Source: Methylococcaceae bacterium (GTDB taxonomy: Bacteria; Pseudomonadota; Gammaproteobacteria; Methylococcales; Methylomonadaceae). Taken from it: a stretch of 14,937 nucleotides of DNA. The stretch's first letter is position 1, and each line of letters starts with the position of its first letter. The stretch lies in NCBI GenBank assembly GCA_947505055.1, contig CANNLO010000081.1, positions 1 through 14,937 on the forward strand, written 5' to 3'. The notes under the pieces were generated by a model that worked only from the letters and a program-made list of their open reading frames with translations, ran no database searches and had not been told where the DNA came from. The translations under genes were made by a program, and so were the position numbers. This document shows, piece after piece, positions 1 to 9,429 of this stretch.

Positions 1-834
1 CTGGCGGCCGGTATGGATAAAAACGGCGACTATATCAATGCGCTGGACGCTTTGGGTTTTGGCTTTGTTGAAATTGGCACGGTAACGCCGCGTCCGCAAC
101 CCGGCAATCCGAAGCCACGATTATTCAGATTGCCTGAACATCAGGCGATTATTAACCGTATGGGTTTTAATAATCGAGGCATCGACCATTTGTTGACGCA
201 GGTAAAAAACAGCGGTTTTTCCGGTGTTTTAGGCATTAATATCGGCAAGAATTTTGATACGCCCATCGAGCAGGCGGCAGAGGATTATTTAATCGGCTTG
301 CGCAAGGCATACAGTGCGGCGAGTTATATTACGCTGAATATTTCATCACCCAATACCAAAAACTTGCGCCAGTTGCAGCAAGGCGATGAGATTAAAAATC
401 TGATTTCGGTATTAAAAGAAGAGCAATTAAAACTCCAGCAGGAACATGGAAAATACGTACCGTTAGTATTGAAAATAGCACCCGATCTGAGCGTTGAAGA
501 AATAGCGCATATCGCCAGACTGTTGCTGAACTTTGAAATTGACGGCGTGATTGCCACCAACACTACCATTGCCAGAGACCTGATTGCCGGTCATCAATAT
601 GCCGAGGAAGCGGGCGGTTTAAGCGGTGCGCCGGTCAAAGAAAAATCGACTTTTGTGGTGCAGGAACTGGCGCGGCAATTAAACGGCAAGCTGCCGATTA
701 TTGCCGCAGGCGGAATTTTAACGGCCAGTGATGCGCAGGAAAAGCTGGCGGCGGGAGCAAGTTTGGTACAACTATATAGCGGCCTTATTTATCGTGGGCC
801 ACAGTTGATTGAGGATGTTGTTAAATCTTTATAA
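1..834 (+). CDS. pyrD: Dihydroorotate dehydrogenase (quinone), class 2, 3' part
   Basis: Oxidises dihydroorotate to orotate with FMN and passes the electrons to the respiratory quinone pool at the inner membrane; this is the fourth step of pyrimidine synthesis. The reading frame is open from base 1 ([11 protein letters not shown]), so the gene starts outside the window. The visible 277 residues match E. coli PyrD (336 aa) from about residue 60 to its natural end. Visible signatures are [20 protein letters not shown], the FMN-contact NIGKN, and NISSPNT near residues 113-119, whose second serine (about residue 116 here) corresponds to the class 2 catalytic Ser175. KIAPDL, ATNTT and the phosphate-binding end [11 protein letters not shown] follow. 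The ATG at base 13 is an internal methionine and not the start. The gene converges with pmbA. Identification is certain; the membrane-associating N-terminus cannot be judged. Confidence 0.97.
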   Translation: MAAGMDKNGDYINALDALGFGFVEIGTVTPRPQPGNPKPRLFRLPEHQAIINRMGFNNRGIDHLLTQVKNSGFSGVLGINIGKNFDTPIEQAAEDYLIGLRKAYSAASYITLNISSPNTKNLRQLQQGDEIKNLISVLKEEQLKLQQEHGKYVPLVLKIAPDLSVEEIAHIARLLLNFEIDGVIATNTTIARDLIAGHQYAEEAGGLSGAPVKEKSTFVVQELARQLNGKLPIIAAGGILTASDAQEKLAAGASLVQLYSGLIYRGPQLIEDVVKSL

Positions 835-861
835 CTAGGCCGATGGTTCAGTATCGTCCCC

Positions 862-936
862 ATGCTCCAGCGTCGTCGGACCACACAACGCTGGAGCGTT
901 GTTAACATGGTTCCCACGGAGACCGTGGGAACCATG
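862..936. repeat. Two palindromes in the pyrD/pmbA gap, REP-like
   Basis: Two inverted repeats sit side by side between the convergent genes. The first pairs 864-873 (GCTCCAGCGT) with 888-897 around a 14-base loop. The second is a perfect 14-bp stem, 906-919 (CATGGTTCCCACGG) with 923-936, around a 3-base loop. Neither is followed by a T-run on either strand, so they do not look like standard intrinsic terminators, although either could slow polymerase or shield transcript 3' ends. Words such as CTCCAGCGT and GGTTCCCACG resemble dispersed REP-type repeats of several gammaproteobacterial genomes; that resemblance is from memory. Confidence 0.6.
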
Positions 937-952
937 ATGAAATCTACTCCAA

Positions 953-2323
953 TTATTCCCCGGCGATCGACATCCGTTCTACCAGTATAGAACCGGTGCG
1001 TACATTACCGCGATAATCAACATCATTACCCACGGCAACAATGTTTTTAAGCATGTCTTTTAAATTACCGGCGATGGTGATTTCTTCAACCGGATATTGA
1101 ATCTCGCCGTTTTCTACCCAAAAGCCGGCCGCTCCCCGCGAATAATCACCGGTTACCATATTTACGCCCTGACCCATTAATTCGGTAATCAGCAAACCGG
1201 TATTCAGTTCTTTCAGCATGCCCTGATAATCCAGGGTGCCGGTGTCTATGGTTAAATTATGCACGCCACCGGCATTACCAGTGGTTTGCAAGCCCAATTT
1301 TTTGGCGGAATAAGTGCTTAGAACATAACTGCGTAAAATACCGTCAGTGACGATATCTCTTGTTTTAGTCGCAACGCCTTCACCATCATAAGCGCTACTA
1401 CCCAATGCGCCGACTAAATAAGGCTGTTCGTGAATGCGGATAAACTCGGGAAAAATCTGGGTATCCAGGGTATCCAACAAAAAAGATGATTTTCGGTACA
1501 GATTACCGCCGCTGATTGCACCGATAAACGAACTTAGCAAACCGGAAGCAATTTCTGCGCTATATAACACCGGACACTGGCGGGTACTTAAACTTCTTCC
1601 TTGTAAACGTCGAAGCGTCCGCTCGGCGGCTTTTCTTCCGACCTCAACCGCAGGGTCCAGATTCAGCGCATTTCTTGCCACGGTATACCAGTAATCACGC
1701 TGCATACTGTCGCCGCGTTGACCCAGTACTGAACAGCTTAAGGAGTGGCGCGTTGAAGTATAACCTTGAAGAAAACCCAGCGAGTTGCCCATAACCCGCA
1801 GACCCTGATGGGTATCAACCGACGCGCCTTCAGAGTTACTGATTTCTTCATGATAAAAGCGGGCGGCATCTTCACATTCTATTGCCAGTTCAATGGCTTC
1901 ATCAACACTGACATCCCAGGGATGATAAAGATCAAGATCAGGAAATTCGGTCGCCAATAAAGCTTGTTCAGGTAGCCCGGAAAATTCGTCTTCACTGGTA
2001 TAGCGGGCAATACTGCAAGCTGCACTGACTGTTTCCTTAATGGAAGCGGCCGACAAATCCGTGGTGCTGGCTGAACCTTTGCGCTGCCCGAAATAAACAG
2101 TTACGCCCAAACCTTGGCTGCAATGATGTTCTATGGTTTCGACATCGCCCAGACGCACGGCTACCGACAAGCCGTTTTCCTGGCTCAAGCCGGCTTCCGC
2201 AGCGCTGGCACCCTGTTTTGTGGCTTCGTCCAGAATGGATTGAACGGTGTTTTTTAACTGATTGATTTGATCCTGATTTTGCACTGTATTCTCTGTTGGT
2301 GTAGAAGTTGGTGTGCGATGCAC
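953..2323 (-). CDS. pmbA: TldE/PmbA, metalloprotease partner subunit
   Basis: PmbA (TldE) pairs with TldD as a cytoplasmic heterodimeric metalloprotease that processes peptides such as microcin B17 precursors and degrades the CcdA antitoxin in E. coli. The protein is 456 aa (E. coli 450 aa). Family hallmarks are GVTVYFGQRKGSAS with TDLS, the STRHSLS segment, TELMGQGVNMVTGDYSRGA, and the C-terminus AGNLKDMLKNIVAVGNDVDYRGN. It has no HExxxH motif, as expected for the non-metal-binding subunit. The longest frame opens with GTG at 2323, which has poor ribosome-site spacing. A second in-frame GTG 13 codons inside (2284) follows an AGAG at reasonable spacing and would remove a low-complexity T/P-rich leader, so the start is unsettled. 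It lies 49 bases downstream of tldD on the same strand, so co-transcription is likely. Confidence 0.95.
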   Translation of the reverse strand: MHRTPTSTPTENTVQNQDQINQLKNTVQSILDEATKQGASAAEAGLSQENGLSVAVRLGDVETIEHHCSQGLGVTVYFGQRKGSASTTDLSAASIKETVSAACSIARYTSEDEFSGLPEQALLATEFPDLDLYHPWDVSVDEAIELAIECEDAARFYHEEISNSEGASVDTHQGLRVMGNSLGFLQGYTSTRHSLSCSVLGQRGDSMQRDYWYTVARNALNLDPAVEVGRKAAERTLRRLQGRSLSTRQCPVLYSAEIASGLLSSFIGAISGGNLYRKSSFLLDTLDTQIFPEFIRIHEQPYLVGALGSSAYDGEGVATKTRDIVTDGILRSYVLSTYSAKKLGLQTTGNAGGVHNLTIDTGTLDYQGMLKELNTGLLITELMGQGVNMVTGDYSRGAAGFWVENGEIQYPVEEITIAGNLKDMLKNIVAVGNDVDYRGNVRTGSILVERMSIAGE

Positions 2324-2372
2324 ATCCTACATGGCTTCGATTGTTGGGTTACTATAATCCACTTACATTTTT

Positions 2373-3824
2373 TTAAACGCTGGTCCCGCCAACCGTTAAA
2401 CCGTCTATTTTTAAGGTTGGTTGTCCGACACCGACCGGCACGCTTTGGCCTTCCTTGCCACAGGAACCGACTCCGCTGTCCAGTTGCAGATCGTTACCGA
2501 CCATAGATACTTTGGTCAATACATCCGGGCCATTGCCTATCAGTGTTGCGCCTTTAACCGCGCGGGTGATTTGGCCATTTTCGATCAGATAGGCTTCGCT
2601 GGCGGAAAATACAAATTTGCCCGAAGTAATATCAACCTGTCCACCGCCAAAATTTCTGGCATACAAGCCTTTTTTCACCGATTTAATAATCTCTTCAGGA
2701 TCATGCTGACCAGGTAACATGTAAGTATTAGTCATGCGTGGCATCGGCAAATGCGCATAAGATTCACGGCGACCGTTACCGGTAGAATTAACGCCCATTA
2801 AACGGGCATTGAGCTTATCCTGCATATAGCCTTTAAGTATACCGTTTTCAATCAACACGGTTTTTTCAGTTGGCGTGCCTTCATCATCAATACTCAAGGA
2901 GCCGCGTCGATCGGGCAAAGTACCATCATCGACTACTGTGCATAAATCGGAAGCGACACGTTCACCAACCCGACCGCTAAAAGCAGAGGTACCTTTGCGG
3001 TTAAAGTCACCTTCCAGACCATGGCCGATAGCTTCATGCAACAAAATGCCCGGCCAACCTGGGCCCAGTACTACAGTCATATTGCCCGCCGGTGCGTCAA
3101 CGGCTTCCAGATTTACCAGCGCCTGTCTTACTGCTTCACGACCATAATCCAGCGCTGTATTCTGTTCGATAAAACGCTTGTAATCGCTACGACCACCACC
3201 GCCCATGCTGCCTTGTTCGCGCTGACCGTTTTGTTCAACGATGACTGTGACATTCATGCGTACCAAAGGTCGTACATCGGCAACCAGGGAGCCGTCTTGC
3301 CGGGCCACAATGATATGTTCGTGGACACCCACCAGACTGATGATCACTTCTTCTATTCGACTGTCCAGCTTTCGGGTTTCACTGTCTACATGTCGCAGTA
3401 AATCGATTTTCTGCTGATCTTCCAGTGATTTGAGCGGATTTTGCGTGCCGTAATACAGTGGCCAGTTGGCGGCTTTTGTAGATACTTTGCAATGTAAAGG
3501 ATTGGCATCCTGACCTTGCCGAACGATGGCTTTGACGTTATTGGCAGCTTCCAGCAAGACCGGGAGTTCAATGAGGTCGCTATAGGCGAAGCCGGTTTTT
3601 TCGCCGTAGACTGCACGCACTCCGGCACCTTGCTCTATGCTGTGACTGCCTTCCTTGATGATGCCGGCTTCCAAGACCCACGACTCAAAGTGACTGGACT
3701 GAAAGTAAATATCGGCTGCATCGACCTGCGAACTAAGCAAGCGATTCATGATTTGTTCAATATCACCATCTTCTATACCGGCCGGTATTAAGATAGCTTG
3801 TCTTGCAAGGTTTAGAATTTCCAT
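2373..3824 (-). CDS. tldD: TldD, zinc metalloprotease subunit
   Basis: Catalytic subunit of the TldD/TldE protease, which cleaves unfolded peptides inside a closed cavity. With the ATG at 3824 the protein is 483 aa, against 481 in E. coli. The metal site is intact: [11 protein letters not shown] at about residues 263-273 supplies two histidines and the catalytic glutamate, and Cys455 in SCGKEGQ is the expected third ligand. Other matches are YFQSS..ESWVLE near the N-terminus, [34 protein letters not shown] as separate conserved blocks, [14 protein letters not shown], and the tail [13 protein letters not shown] one codon upstream (3827) is possible but less likely. No clear Shine-Dalgarno precedes the ATG. 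A gap of about 105 bases separates it from the lipoprotein gene upstream, and pmbA follows, so both subunits are encoded in tandem. Confidence 0.97.
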   Translation of the reverse strand: MEILNLARQAILIPAGIEDGDIEQIMNRLLSSQVDAADIYFQSSHFESWVLEAGIIKEGSHSIEQGAGVRAVYGEKTGFAYSDLIELPVLLEAANNVKAIVRQGQDANPLHCKVSTKAANWPLYYGTQNPLKSLEDQQKIDLLRHVDSETRKLDSRIEEVIISLVGVHEHIIVARQDGSLVADVRPLVRMNVTVIVEQNGQREQGSMGGGGRSDYKRFIEQNTALDYGREAVRQALVNLEAVDAPAGNMTVVLGPGWPGILLHEAIGHGLEGDFNRKGTSAFSGRVGERVASDLCTVVDDGTLPDRRGSLSIDDEGTPTEKTVLIENGILKGYMQDKLNARLMGVNSTGNGRRESYAHLPMPRMTNTYMLPGQHDPEEIIKSVKKGLYARNFGGGQVDITSGKFVFSASEAYLIENGQITRAVKGATLIGNGPDVLTKVSMVGNDLQLDSGVGSCGKEGQSVPVGVGQPTLKIDGLTVGGTSV

Positions 3825-3851
3825 CAAAAAATAAATTTATTAAAGGGTTAG

Positions 3852-3904
3852 GGCTAAAGATTCAAGATGCATAGGTCAAGATAAAAAGCTGCATTCCTTT
3901 AGCC
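3852..3904. repeat. Imperfect palindrome upstream of tldD
   Basis: In the gap between the BamC-like gene and tldD, GGCTAAAG (3852-3859) pairs with CTTTAGCC (3897-3904), and inside it ATGCA (3867-3871) pairs with TGCAT (3890-3894). The result is a long, interrupted hairpin. It is followed by CTTGCGCCTT (3918-3927), a word that also occurs inverted in the rng/yhdP gap. There is no T-run for either strand. Its role is unknown; attenuation inside the operon or a degenerate dispersed repeat are both possible. Confidence 0.4.
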
Positions 3905-3929
3905 TTTAATCTTTTACCTTGCGCCTTAA

Positions 3930-4514
3930 TCACTCTTCTTTCAAGTCATCACGCAAGGTCTTGAATAATTGTTGCATCAGGTCTTCTAAGCCTTCGTTAC
4001 CCGAGTGCTGCGTTCCGTCTTTATCTGCGGCAGATTGTTCAGTTGCATTAGCGATAACTCCGGTTACGGAAGTTTCTGAACCTTCCTGCTTGACAACAAG
4101 CTGGTAAATTGAAGAGTCATTAGCTAAAAAAGTAGTCAGTTTTCCAAAAAAACCGGACTCTTCAGATGAAGCCCGGGTCACATAATAAAGCCCCTTATTG
4201 CGTTCATGATCGGTTATTTTCAGTCCACTTTGCTTCAAGGCCCGATTTAAGGTATTCCAGGCATCGCCAAAAGACTGTTTGATGGTGATTTGCGACGGAT
4301 TATTGAGGCTAACAACGTCCTTGCCTAAACCGGTGCTTTCATTTTTCTTCGGTATCGAACTGTTATCGACTGTGTTCTGCTCTTTGTTTGTGTTGGTGCT
4401 TACCACCTTGGGCGGGCGTTCCAAATTTTCCGTATCATGATAACGACTGACTTCCGGTGTTCCGCAAGCAGCCAAAAGCCCGGTCAGTAATAAACTTTTA
4501 ATGATTACATGCAT
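3930..4514 (-). CDS. BamC-like (NlpB/DapX family) outer-membrane lipoprotein, single domain
   Basis: Predicted lipoprotein of 194 aa with a short signal ending in the lipobox LAAC; the lipidated Cys is residue 17 from the ATG at 4514. The tail after it (GTPEVSRYHDTENLERPPK) and a polar, Asn/Thr-rich linker lead into one helix-grip-type domain from about residue 75. This domain aligns by eye with the C-terminal domain of E. coli BamC: SFGDAWNTLNRALKQSGLKITD matches [21 protein letters not shown] in two 20-residue-scale blocks. BamC (344 aa) has two such domains and belongs to the Bam complex that inserts beta-barrels; this protein has only one. The nit stop lies one base upstream of the ATG. 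A GTG at 4523 would instead overlap nit by 8 bases. It is likely translated in coupling with nit. The BamC relationship is probable; Bam function is unproven. Confidence 0.7.
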   Translation of the reverse strand: MHVIIKSLLLTGLLAACGTPEVSRYHDTENLERPPKVVSTNTNKEQNTVDNSSIPKKNESTGLGKDVVSLNNPSQITIKQSFGDAWNTLNRALKQSGLKITDHERNKGLYYVTRASSEESGFFGKLTTFLANDSSIYQLVVKQEGSETSVTGVIANATEQSAADKDGTQHSGNEGLEDLMQQLFKTLRDDLKEE

Positions 4515-4515
4515 A

Positions 4516-5325
4516 TTATTCACAAAAAAAACGACGATGACTTAATGCGGGAAAAGCGCCACGCACTTTTTCCACGCGCTCCAGATCAATTTCAGCGGAA
4601 ACAAAGCCGCCACCTGTTTTATAGCAATCCAGCACTACTCCCCAAGGATCAATGATCATACTATGTCCAAAGGTTTTACGGCCATTAAGATGAAAGCCAC
4701 CCTGATTTGGCGCGATCACATAACATAAATTTTCTACCGCTCTGGCGCGCAGCAATAGCTCCCAGTGAGCGGCTCCGGTTTCAGCGGTAAAGGCAGACGG
4801 AATAATCAATATTTCCATACCCATATTACGAAAGAACTCAGGAAAACGCAGGTCGTAACAAACCGCAATACCCAGTCTGCCGAAGGGCGTATCGATCACC
4901 AGCGGCTCAGTGCCAGGTTCAATTGAATCAGATTCGCGGTAAACATCATTACTGCCCGGCACACTGACATCAAATAAGTGAACTTTATCATAGCGTGCAA
5001 CTCTTTCGCCCAAGTCGTTATAAATCAAACAGGCCGCGCGGACTTTGTTACTGTCATTGCCTGCTATTGGGATAGTACCGCCAACAACCCAAACGGTATA
5101 TTTTTTGGCTACCGTGGCCAAAAAATTCTGGATCGGCCCTGAACCGTCGACTTCTTTTGCTTTGATTTTGTCCAATTCATGATCACCCATCAAGGCAAAA
5201 TTTTCTGGCAACGCCACCAATTTAGCTCCTGCTTTGACGGCTTCAGCAATCAGTTTCTCTGCTTCCAGCAAATTAGCGCTGATATTTGGACTTGAGGCCA
5301 TTTGTATTGCCGCACATCTACTCAT
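4516..5325 (-). CDS. Nitrilase-superfamily amidase, Nit1/YbeM-like (deaminated glutathione amidase type)
   Basis: Carbon-nitrogen hydrolase of 269 aa. The Glu-Lys-Cys triad is complete: Glu41 in PENFA, Lys114 in YDKVHLFD and Cys156 in VCYDLRFPE. The YDKVHLFDV and CYDLRFPE motifs and the ending PALSHRRFF are typical of the Nit1/Nit2/YbeM branch. In that branch deaminated glutathione or alpha-ketoglutaramate is hydrolysed as metabolite repair; exact substrate cannot be read from sequence. The ATG at 5325 has a strong AGGAGA ribosome site at 5331-5336, the best in this operon. It lies about 100 bases after yhdP and its stop nearly touches the BamC-like lipoprotein start. A nit gene between yhdP and tldD is also a recurring arrangement in pseudomonad-type genomes. 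Confidence 0.93.
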   Translation of the reverse strand: MSRCAAIQMASSPNISANLLEAEKLIAEAVKAGAKLVALPENFALMGDHELDKIKAKEVDGSGPIQNFLATVAKKYTVWVVGGTIPIAGNDSNKVRAACLIYNDLGERVARYDKVHLFDVSVPGSNDVYRESDSIEPGTEPLVIDTPFGRLGIAVCYDLRFPEFFRNMGMEILIIPSAFTAETGAAHWELLLRARAVENLCYVIAPNQGGFHLNGRKTFGHSMIIDPWGVVLDCYKTGGGFVSAEIDLERVEKVRGAFPALSHRRFFCE

Positions 5326-5427
5326 ACTGCTCTCCTTTATTTGCGATAACTCAGCAGAGGCGATTCTTGAAATTCAACAAAAGCAGCTTAGTTGTTTTGA
5401 GTTTTTGTTCTCTTTTAAGTCGATACT

Positions 5428-8400
5428 TTATTTTTGTTCTTCTTCTTGTCGCAGCCATGGAAAGTCGGTAATACCATTCCAGGTTTTCTGTAACAATCCT
5501 CCATTTTTATACATCGGTACGATTTCGGCGCTTTTCCAGTTTCCTTTTACCAGATACTGAGAGCCAAAAAAGAAGCCCTCCTGATCTTTGCCCGTTAACG
5601 ATCTCCCAATAATGGAGGCTACTTTTCCCATAATTGTACCAGCAATAGGGACTGCGTCAGCACTTTTAGGTGTGACATTGATTATGTCATCAAGCGTTTG
5701 GCCAACCAGATCGGTATCGCCGTTAATGGTGATTTTTGCGGGAATTGCGTCCATGACTAAATCATGCGTGGAGGCAATACCGTTTAATAAGTCAAAATGC
5801 CCTTTAATGCTGTTAAACGTCAAGCCCTCTTTGTAAACATCACTAAAATCAAGCTGCGCGCGTTTTATCCACTGAGCCATCGCCAGAATTCCCAGTATCC
5901 GACCTAGTCCGGGTTCAATACTTAAGATGCGCCCATTGTTTAAATCAAAGTCCAAGCGACCTTTTACTTCCGCTAACGAAAATTGATAGGGAGCCGCATC
6001 CCAGTTTAAAGCGTAGTCAATAACTGCGGTTGTTTCAGTCAGATCTTTTGTAATGCCCAATTGCTCAAGCATTTCACCTGTTCGGGCAATTTCCAGGCGA
6101 CCGTTAATATTGGTTTTTGAGTGTTTGTCACTGGTTTTTCCACCAGATTGATGTGTCCAGTCGCCGCGCGACATGGCAACAGATAAATTGTCCCCTTTCA
6201 AGGCTAAACGTTTGAATCCGAGCCCGCCAGGTATGCGCTCAGTTTCCAAAGACAAGCGTCCCAGATTTACCGATCGCCAAAAAGTTTTATCAGCAGTCAG
6301 TGAGAGTAAAGGCAAGGTCGCCGGATCGAGGTCAAGTTCTGGTTCTTTAGCGGAGGTAACTTCAGCGACGCTATTTTCGGCTTTGGGATCTTTAAATGCT
6401 GACAGATTTAATGAGCTGATGTCCAAAATAATTTTTTCCGAACCTTTCAAGGTCATTGGAATTTTCATTGTTCCTGTGGCAAATGAACTATTAATAAGCC
6501 CTAGCCAATATTTGCCCTTTGGTTTTAACGATAAATCAAAAGCGCCCAGCGCCGTATTTTTCCATTGCGCATTTTGACTGTGAACTATGATTTGCCTGAT
6601 GTTATTACCAGCACTTTCGTTTGTGGATTTGTTATTTTGAAACGCCGACAATCCCATCCAGTCTTGCAGGATTAAAGGGGTCTGATTAACGTCTATAAAC
6701 AAACCGGGTTCTGTGGTCTGCTCAGCTTCACCCGGGCCAACAAGGATATGACCTGAATGAAGGCGTTGTTGAGCTAAATTTAATTTGATAGCCGCCTTAA
6801 ATTGCTCGTTGTAATTGATTTTTATGGGTAATAGGGTTTCACCACCCAAACCAAAAGTCAGTGACAAGTTTTTTTTCTGAGTTTTTGTTTTGGCTAAAAA
6901 GTCTGGCAAGGCTAAGGTCAGGCCCTCAAGATTGGACTCAACGGCAAGTTCGCTAGGTTTGCCTGGATAAGGTAGCCCCAGTTTTAATTGGTAAGCCATT
7001 GAACCTTTAGCAATCTCCCAGCCCGGCATTTTGAATTGCTGCTGTAATTCATCAACTCCGACTGTTCCTGTTATATCGAGAAAGGTTTGCTGATGATCTG
7101 CTCTGTTGATATTAACTTTGATAGGATGCCCTAAAGCTAAAGCGTGAATGGTATCGCTATAAACGCCAAATTCGGTAAATTTTAATTCCCCGTTAATTTT
7201 ATTGATCTGCAAATCAAGCGCGGAAACATTTAAACTGGATTGGTCAAACAGTGCCTTGCCAAAAACTTTTGGCATTAGCCCCGGCGTCAAAGGTAAGGTC
7301 AGATCAAGTGTGACCTTGGTGCTGCCTTGAGGAACAACTGCATCCACCAAAAAGCCCACTTCTGAAACCAGCGGTGTTTGTTGCAGGAACTTGAAGACAT
7401 CACTTATTTCACCTTCGAGTTCTCCTGTAACGGTAACGATTTTGCTTGATCCCAAGGCCGGATTGATTACCGTAGCTTGGGTGATATTAAGATTATTGCT
7501 CTGCCCCTGCTCTATTTCGCAGGTCATAAATTTTTGTTCTATGGTCACCTTACCAACAACATTACTTAATTCAGGCCAATCAGGTACATATGATAGATTA
7601 AGCTGATCGATATCAAGTAAAGCCTCGAACACGCCATCTTGCGGCTTGGAAGGGAATACACCTAATTTGGCGACATATAATAAGCTGCCCTTAAGTACCC
7701 GGCCGCCCAAAAATGCCGCATCAAACCAGACTACATCTGCTGGTTTCATGACTTTGGTGGGAAAGTAATGTTTGGCCTGACTAATATCATCACTGATAAA
7801 TGATGTTTGTAAATCCAGAAAAGGTGGCTCACTCTTTTTTGGAACTATCAGGCTAAGTCTATTTATGCTTTGCAAGCCGATCAGATCCAATGTCAGTTCC
7901 GGGCTGGATATTGTCCAGTCAGATTCTGCTTGTTTCCAGTTTAGCCTGCCTTTAAGTCTTTTGATGACCATATCTTCCCGGAAAAGATCGGGAGCCTGGA
8001 TTAGCATATCTTCAGTTGCCAGGGTTAAAGAACCGGCTTTTTCGTTGCCTTTGATTTGTCCTGTTAAATTGTTAACGCCCGGTATTTGAGCAAACGGCGC
8101 AGAAGTGAGGCCTGCAAATTTGCCGTCAACGGCAATAGATTTTTCATTGGGATTAACGAACAGGGTTAGATTTTCCAGAGAGCCTTTAACTTGAGCATTG
8201 ACTAGCTTAGCTGCCTGTTCATCGGGTAATCGGCCAAAAAATAGGGCTAAATCGGAAACTTCCTGTAAATCCAGTTGTTTAATAAACAGTGCAATTTTTG
8301 GTAAGAGCTTATCGTCATTGTGATGACCGGAAACACTGAACTGCAAGGATGGCCATTTTTTATCATTTTTCTGGCTATCATGGGTCTCTAAAGAAAAATC

Positions 8401-9423
8401 GTTTATATCAAGTTGCCAACGTTTACTGATGCCGTTGGTGAAATCACTTAATCCCCAGTGCAAACGGGTGGTCAGTGATTTAACAAAAAATGTCTGCTTG
8501 TCTTGACGAACCATGCCCAATTCTTGAATCTGCGCTAAGCCATCAGCCGACATCAGTTGTGATTGTTGCCAATTACCCCAAATTTTGAAATCTCCGGTTC
8601 CAGAATTGATAGCGATTTGATCACGGGTTTCGCCTCCACTCAACCAGCGATTAGTTTGGGTGCTCGCTGCTTGAGTGGGTATAAGCAATGACTGGGCGGA
8701 GTCGAAGTTAGCTGCAAGTTCAGCCAAATTAACCGCATTCCCTTCCGCATAAATAGTGCCGTCAATTGTCGATGGTTCAAAAATATTGCCTTTAAACTCC
8801 ATCGATAGCCTTAAATTATTGCCTATTTTTGCAGGCAATTTAAGTACCGTATTAAGCCGGTGTTGTTCACCATAATTGTTAATCGTGAGGTCAAGTCGAT
8901 TGATTAATGGTTGGTGATCAGGGTTTTTATCATCCAGCCAGGTAATTTCACTCGCTAAAACCTGAAATTTCGAGCCTTGCAATAACCACTGCGGCTGGCT
9001 TTCACCAGGCTTTAAACCGAGAATAACAATTTTGCCGTCCTGTTGCCGCTTAACTGTGAGCTTTGCACCGATTACCGTAACCCAGGATGAGGACAGCGCA
9101 TCCCTGCTGCTCAACAGGTCCAGTAAATTAATGCCCAGCCGTATTTCAGCAACTTCGATATCTGGTTTTGCAGAGGCAGCGTTTAATTTTTCATCAAGAA
9201 TGAGGTCTTTTAGTACCAGTTGCGGACTAAAACCGCGCATTTTTGCGCCGAGACGGCCTATTTTTACCGGTGAGCCAACAAGTTCGCTGACCTGGATCGC
9301 CAATTCGGTTTTATAATGCTCAATTTTCAGCAATATTAGGCGCACACCTGATAAACCAAGCGCTGTCGAGATCAAAGACCAGAAAATGAGATGCCGAGTG
9401 GCTCGCTTGATGTGATGGATCAC
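5428..9423 (-). CDS. yhdP: YhdP-family AsmA-like envelope protein (TIGR02099 type)
   Basis: Very large inner-membrane-anchored periplasmic protein of 1331 aa (E. coli YhdP 1266 aa). YhdP, with TamB and YdbH, carries phospholipids from the inner to the outer membrane through a long hydrophobic groove of repeated beta-strands. One N-terminal membrane helix spans about residues 11-32 (HLIFWSLISTALGLSGVRLILL split here as a single hydrophobic run), then PVKIGRLGAKMRGFSPQL begins the AsmA-like part. Family marks are VWFDAAFLGGRV and YVPDWPEL (about residues 563-620) and the conserved C-terminal block starting GRLDFDLNNGRILSIEPG near residue 1157, followed by GRILGILAM and the MDAIPAKITINGDTDL strand. 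The start is GTG at 9423 without an evident ribosome site; no other start precedes the membrane helix. Its position between rng and nit/tldD matches conserved synteny. Confidence 0.93.
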   Translation of the reverse strand: MIHHIKRATRHLIFWSLISTALGLSGVRLILLKIEHYKTELAIQVSELVGSPVKIGRLGAKMRGFSPQLVLKDLILDEKLNAASAKPDIEVAEIRLGINLLDLLSSRDALSSSWVTVIGAKLTVKRQQDGKIVILGLKPGESQPQWLLQGSKFQVLASEITWLDDKNPDHQPLINRLDLTINNYGEQHRLNTVLKLPAKIGNNLRLSMEFKGNIFEPSTIDGTIYAEGNAVNLAELAANFDSAQSLLIPTQAASTQTNRWLSGGETRDQIAINSGTGDFKIWGNWQQSQLMSADGLAQIQELGMVRQDKQTFFVKSLTTRLHWGLSDFTNGISKRWQLDINDFSLETHDSQKNDKKWPSLQFSVSGHHNDDKLLPKIALFIKQLDLQEVSDLALFFGRLPDEQAAKLVNAQVKGSLENLTLFVNPNEKSIAVDGKFAGLTSAPFAQIPGVNNLTGQIKGNEKAGSLTLATEDMLIQAPDLFREDMVIKRLKGRLNWKQAESDWTISSPELTLDLIGLQSINRLSLIVPKKSEPPFLDLQTSFISDDISQAKHYFPTKVMKPADVVWFDAAFLGGRVLKGSLLYVAKLGVFPSKPQDGVFEALLDIDQLNLSYVPDWPELSNVVGKVTIEQKFMTCEIEQGQSNNLNITQATVINPALGSSKIVTVTGELEGEISDVFKFLQQTPLVSEVGFLVDAVVPQGSTKVTLDLTLPLTPGLMPKVFGKALFDQSSLNVSALDLQINKINGELKFTEFGVYSDTIHALALGHPIKVNINRADHQQTFLDITGTVGVDELQQQFKMPGWEIAKGSMAYQLKLGLPYPGKPSELAVESNLEGLTLALPDFLAKTKTQKKNLSLTFGLGGETLLPIKINYNEQFKAAIKLNLAQQRLHSGHILVGPGEAEQTTEPGLFIDVNQTPLILQDWMGLSAFQNNKSTNESAGNNIRQIIVHSQNAQWKNTALGAFDLSLKPKGKYWLGLINSSFATGTMKIPMTLKGSEKIILDISSLNLSAFKDPKAENSVAEVTSAKEPELDLDPATLPLLSLTADKTFWRSVNLGRLSLETERIPGGLGFKRLALKGDNLSVAMSRGDWTHQSGGKTSDKHSKTNINGRLEIARTGEMLEQLGITKDLTETTAVIDYALNWDAAPYQFSLAEVKGRLDFDLNNGRILSIEPGLGRILGILAMAQWIKRAQLDFSDVYKEGLTFNSIKGHFDLLNGIASTHDLVMDAIPAKITINGDTDLVGQTLDDIINVTPKSADAVPIAGTIMGKVASIIGRSLTGKDQEGFFFGSQYLVKGNWKSAEIVPMYKNGGLLQKTWNGITDFPWLRQEEEQK

Positions 9424-9429
9424 TGGATT

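Noticed and set aside
3021..3401. Plus-strand open frame of 126 codons inside tldD
   Set aside because: It is antisense to conserved tldD, including the metal-site region, and has no recognisable domain.
6173..6577. Plus-strand open frame of 134 codons inside yhdP
   Set aside because: It lies antisense to a well-supported gene, has no family-like motif and low-complexity Ser/Lys composition; it is a shadow frame.
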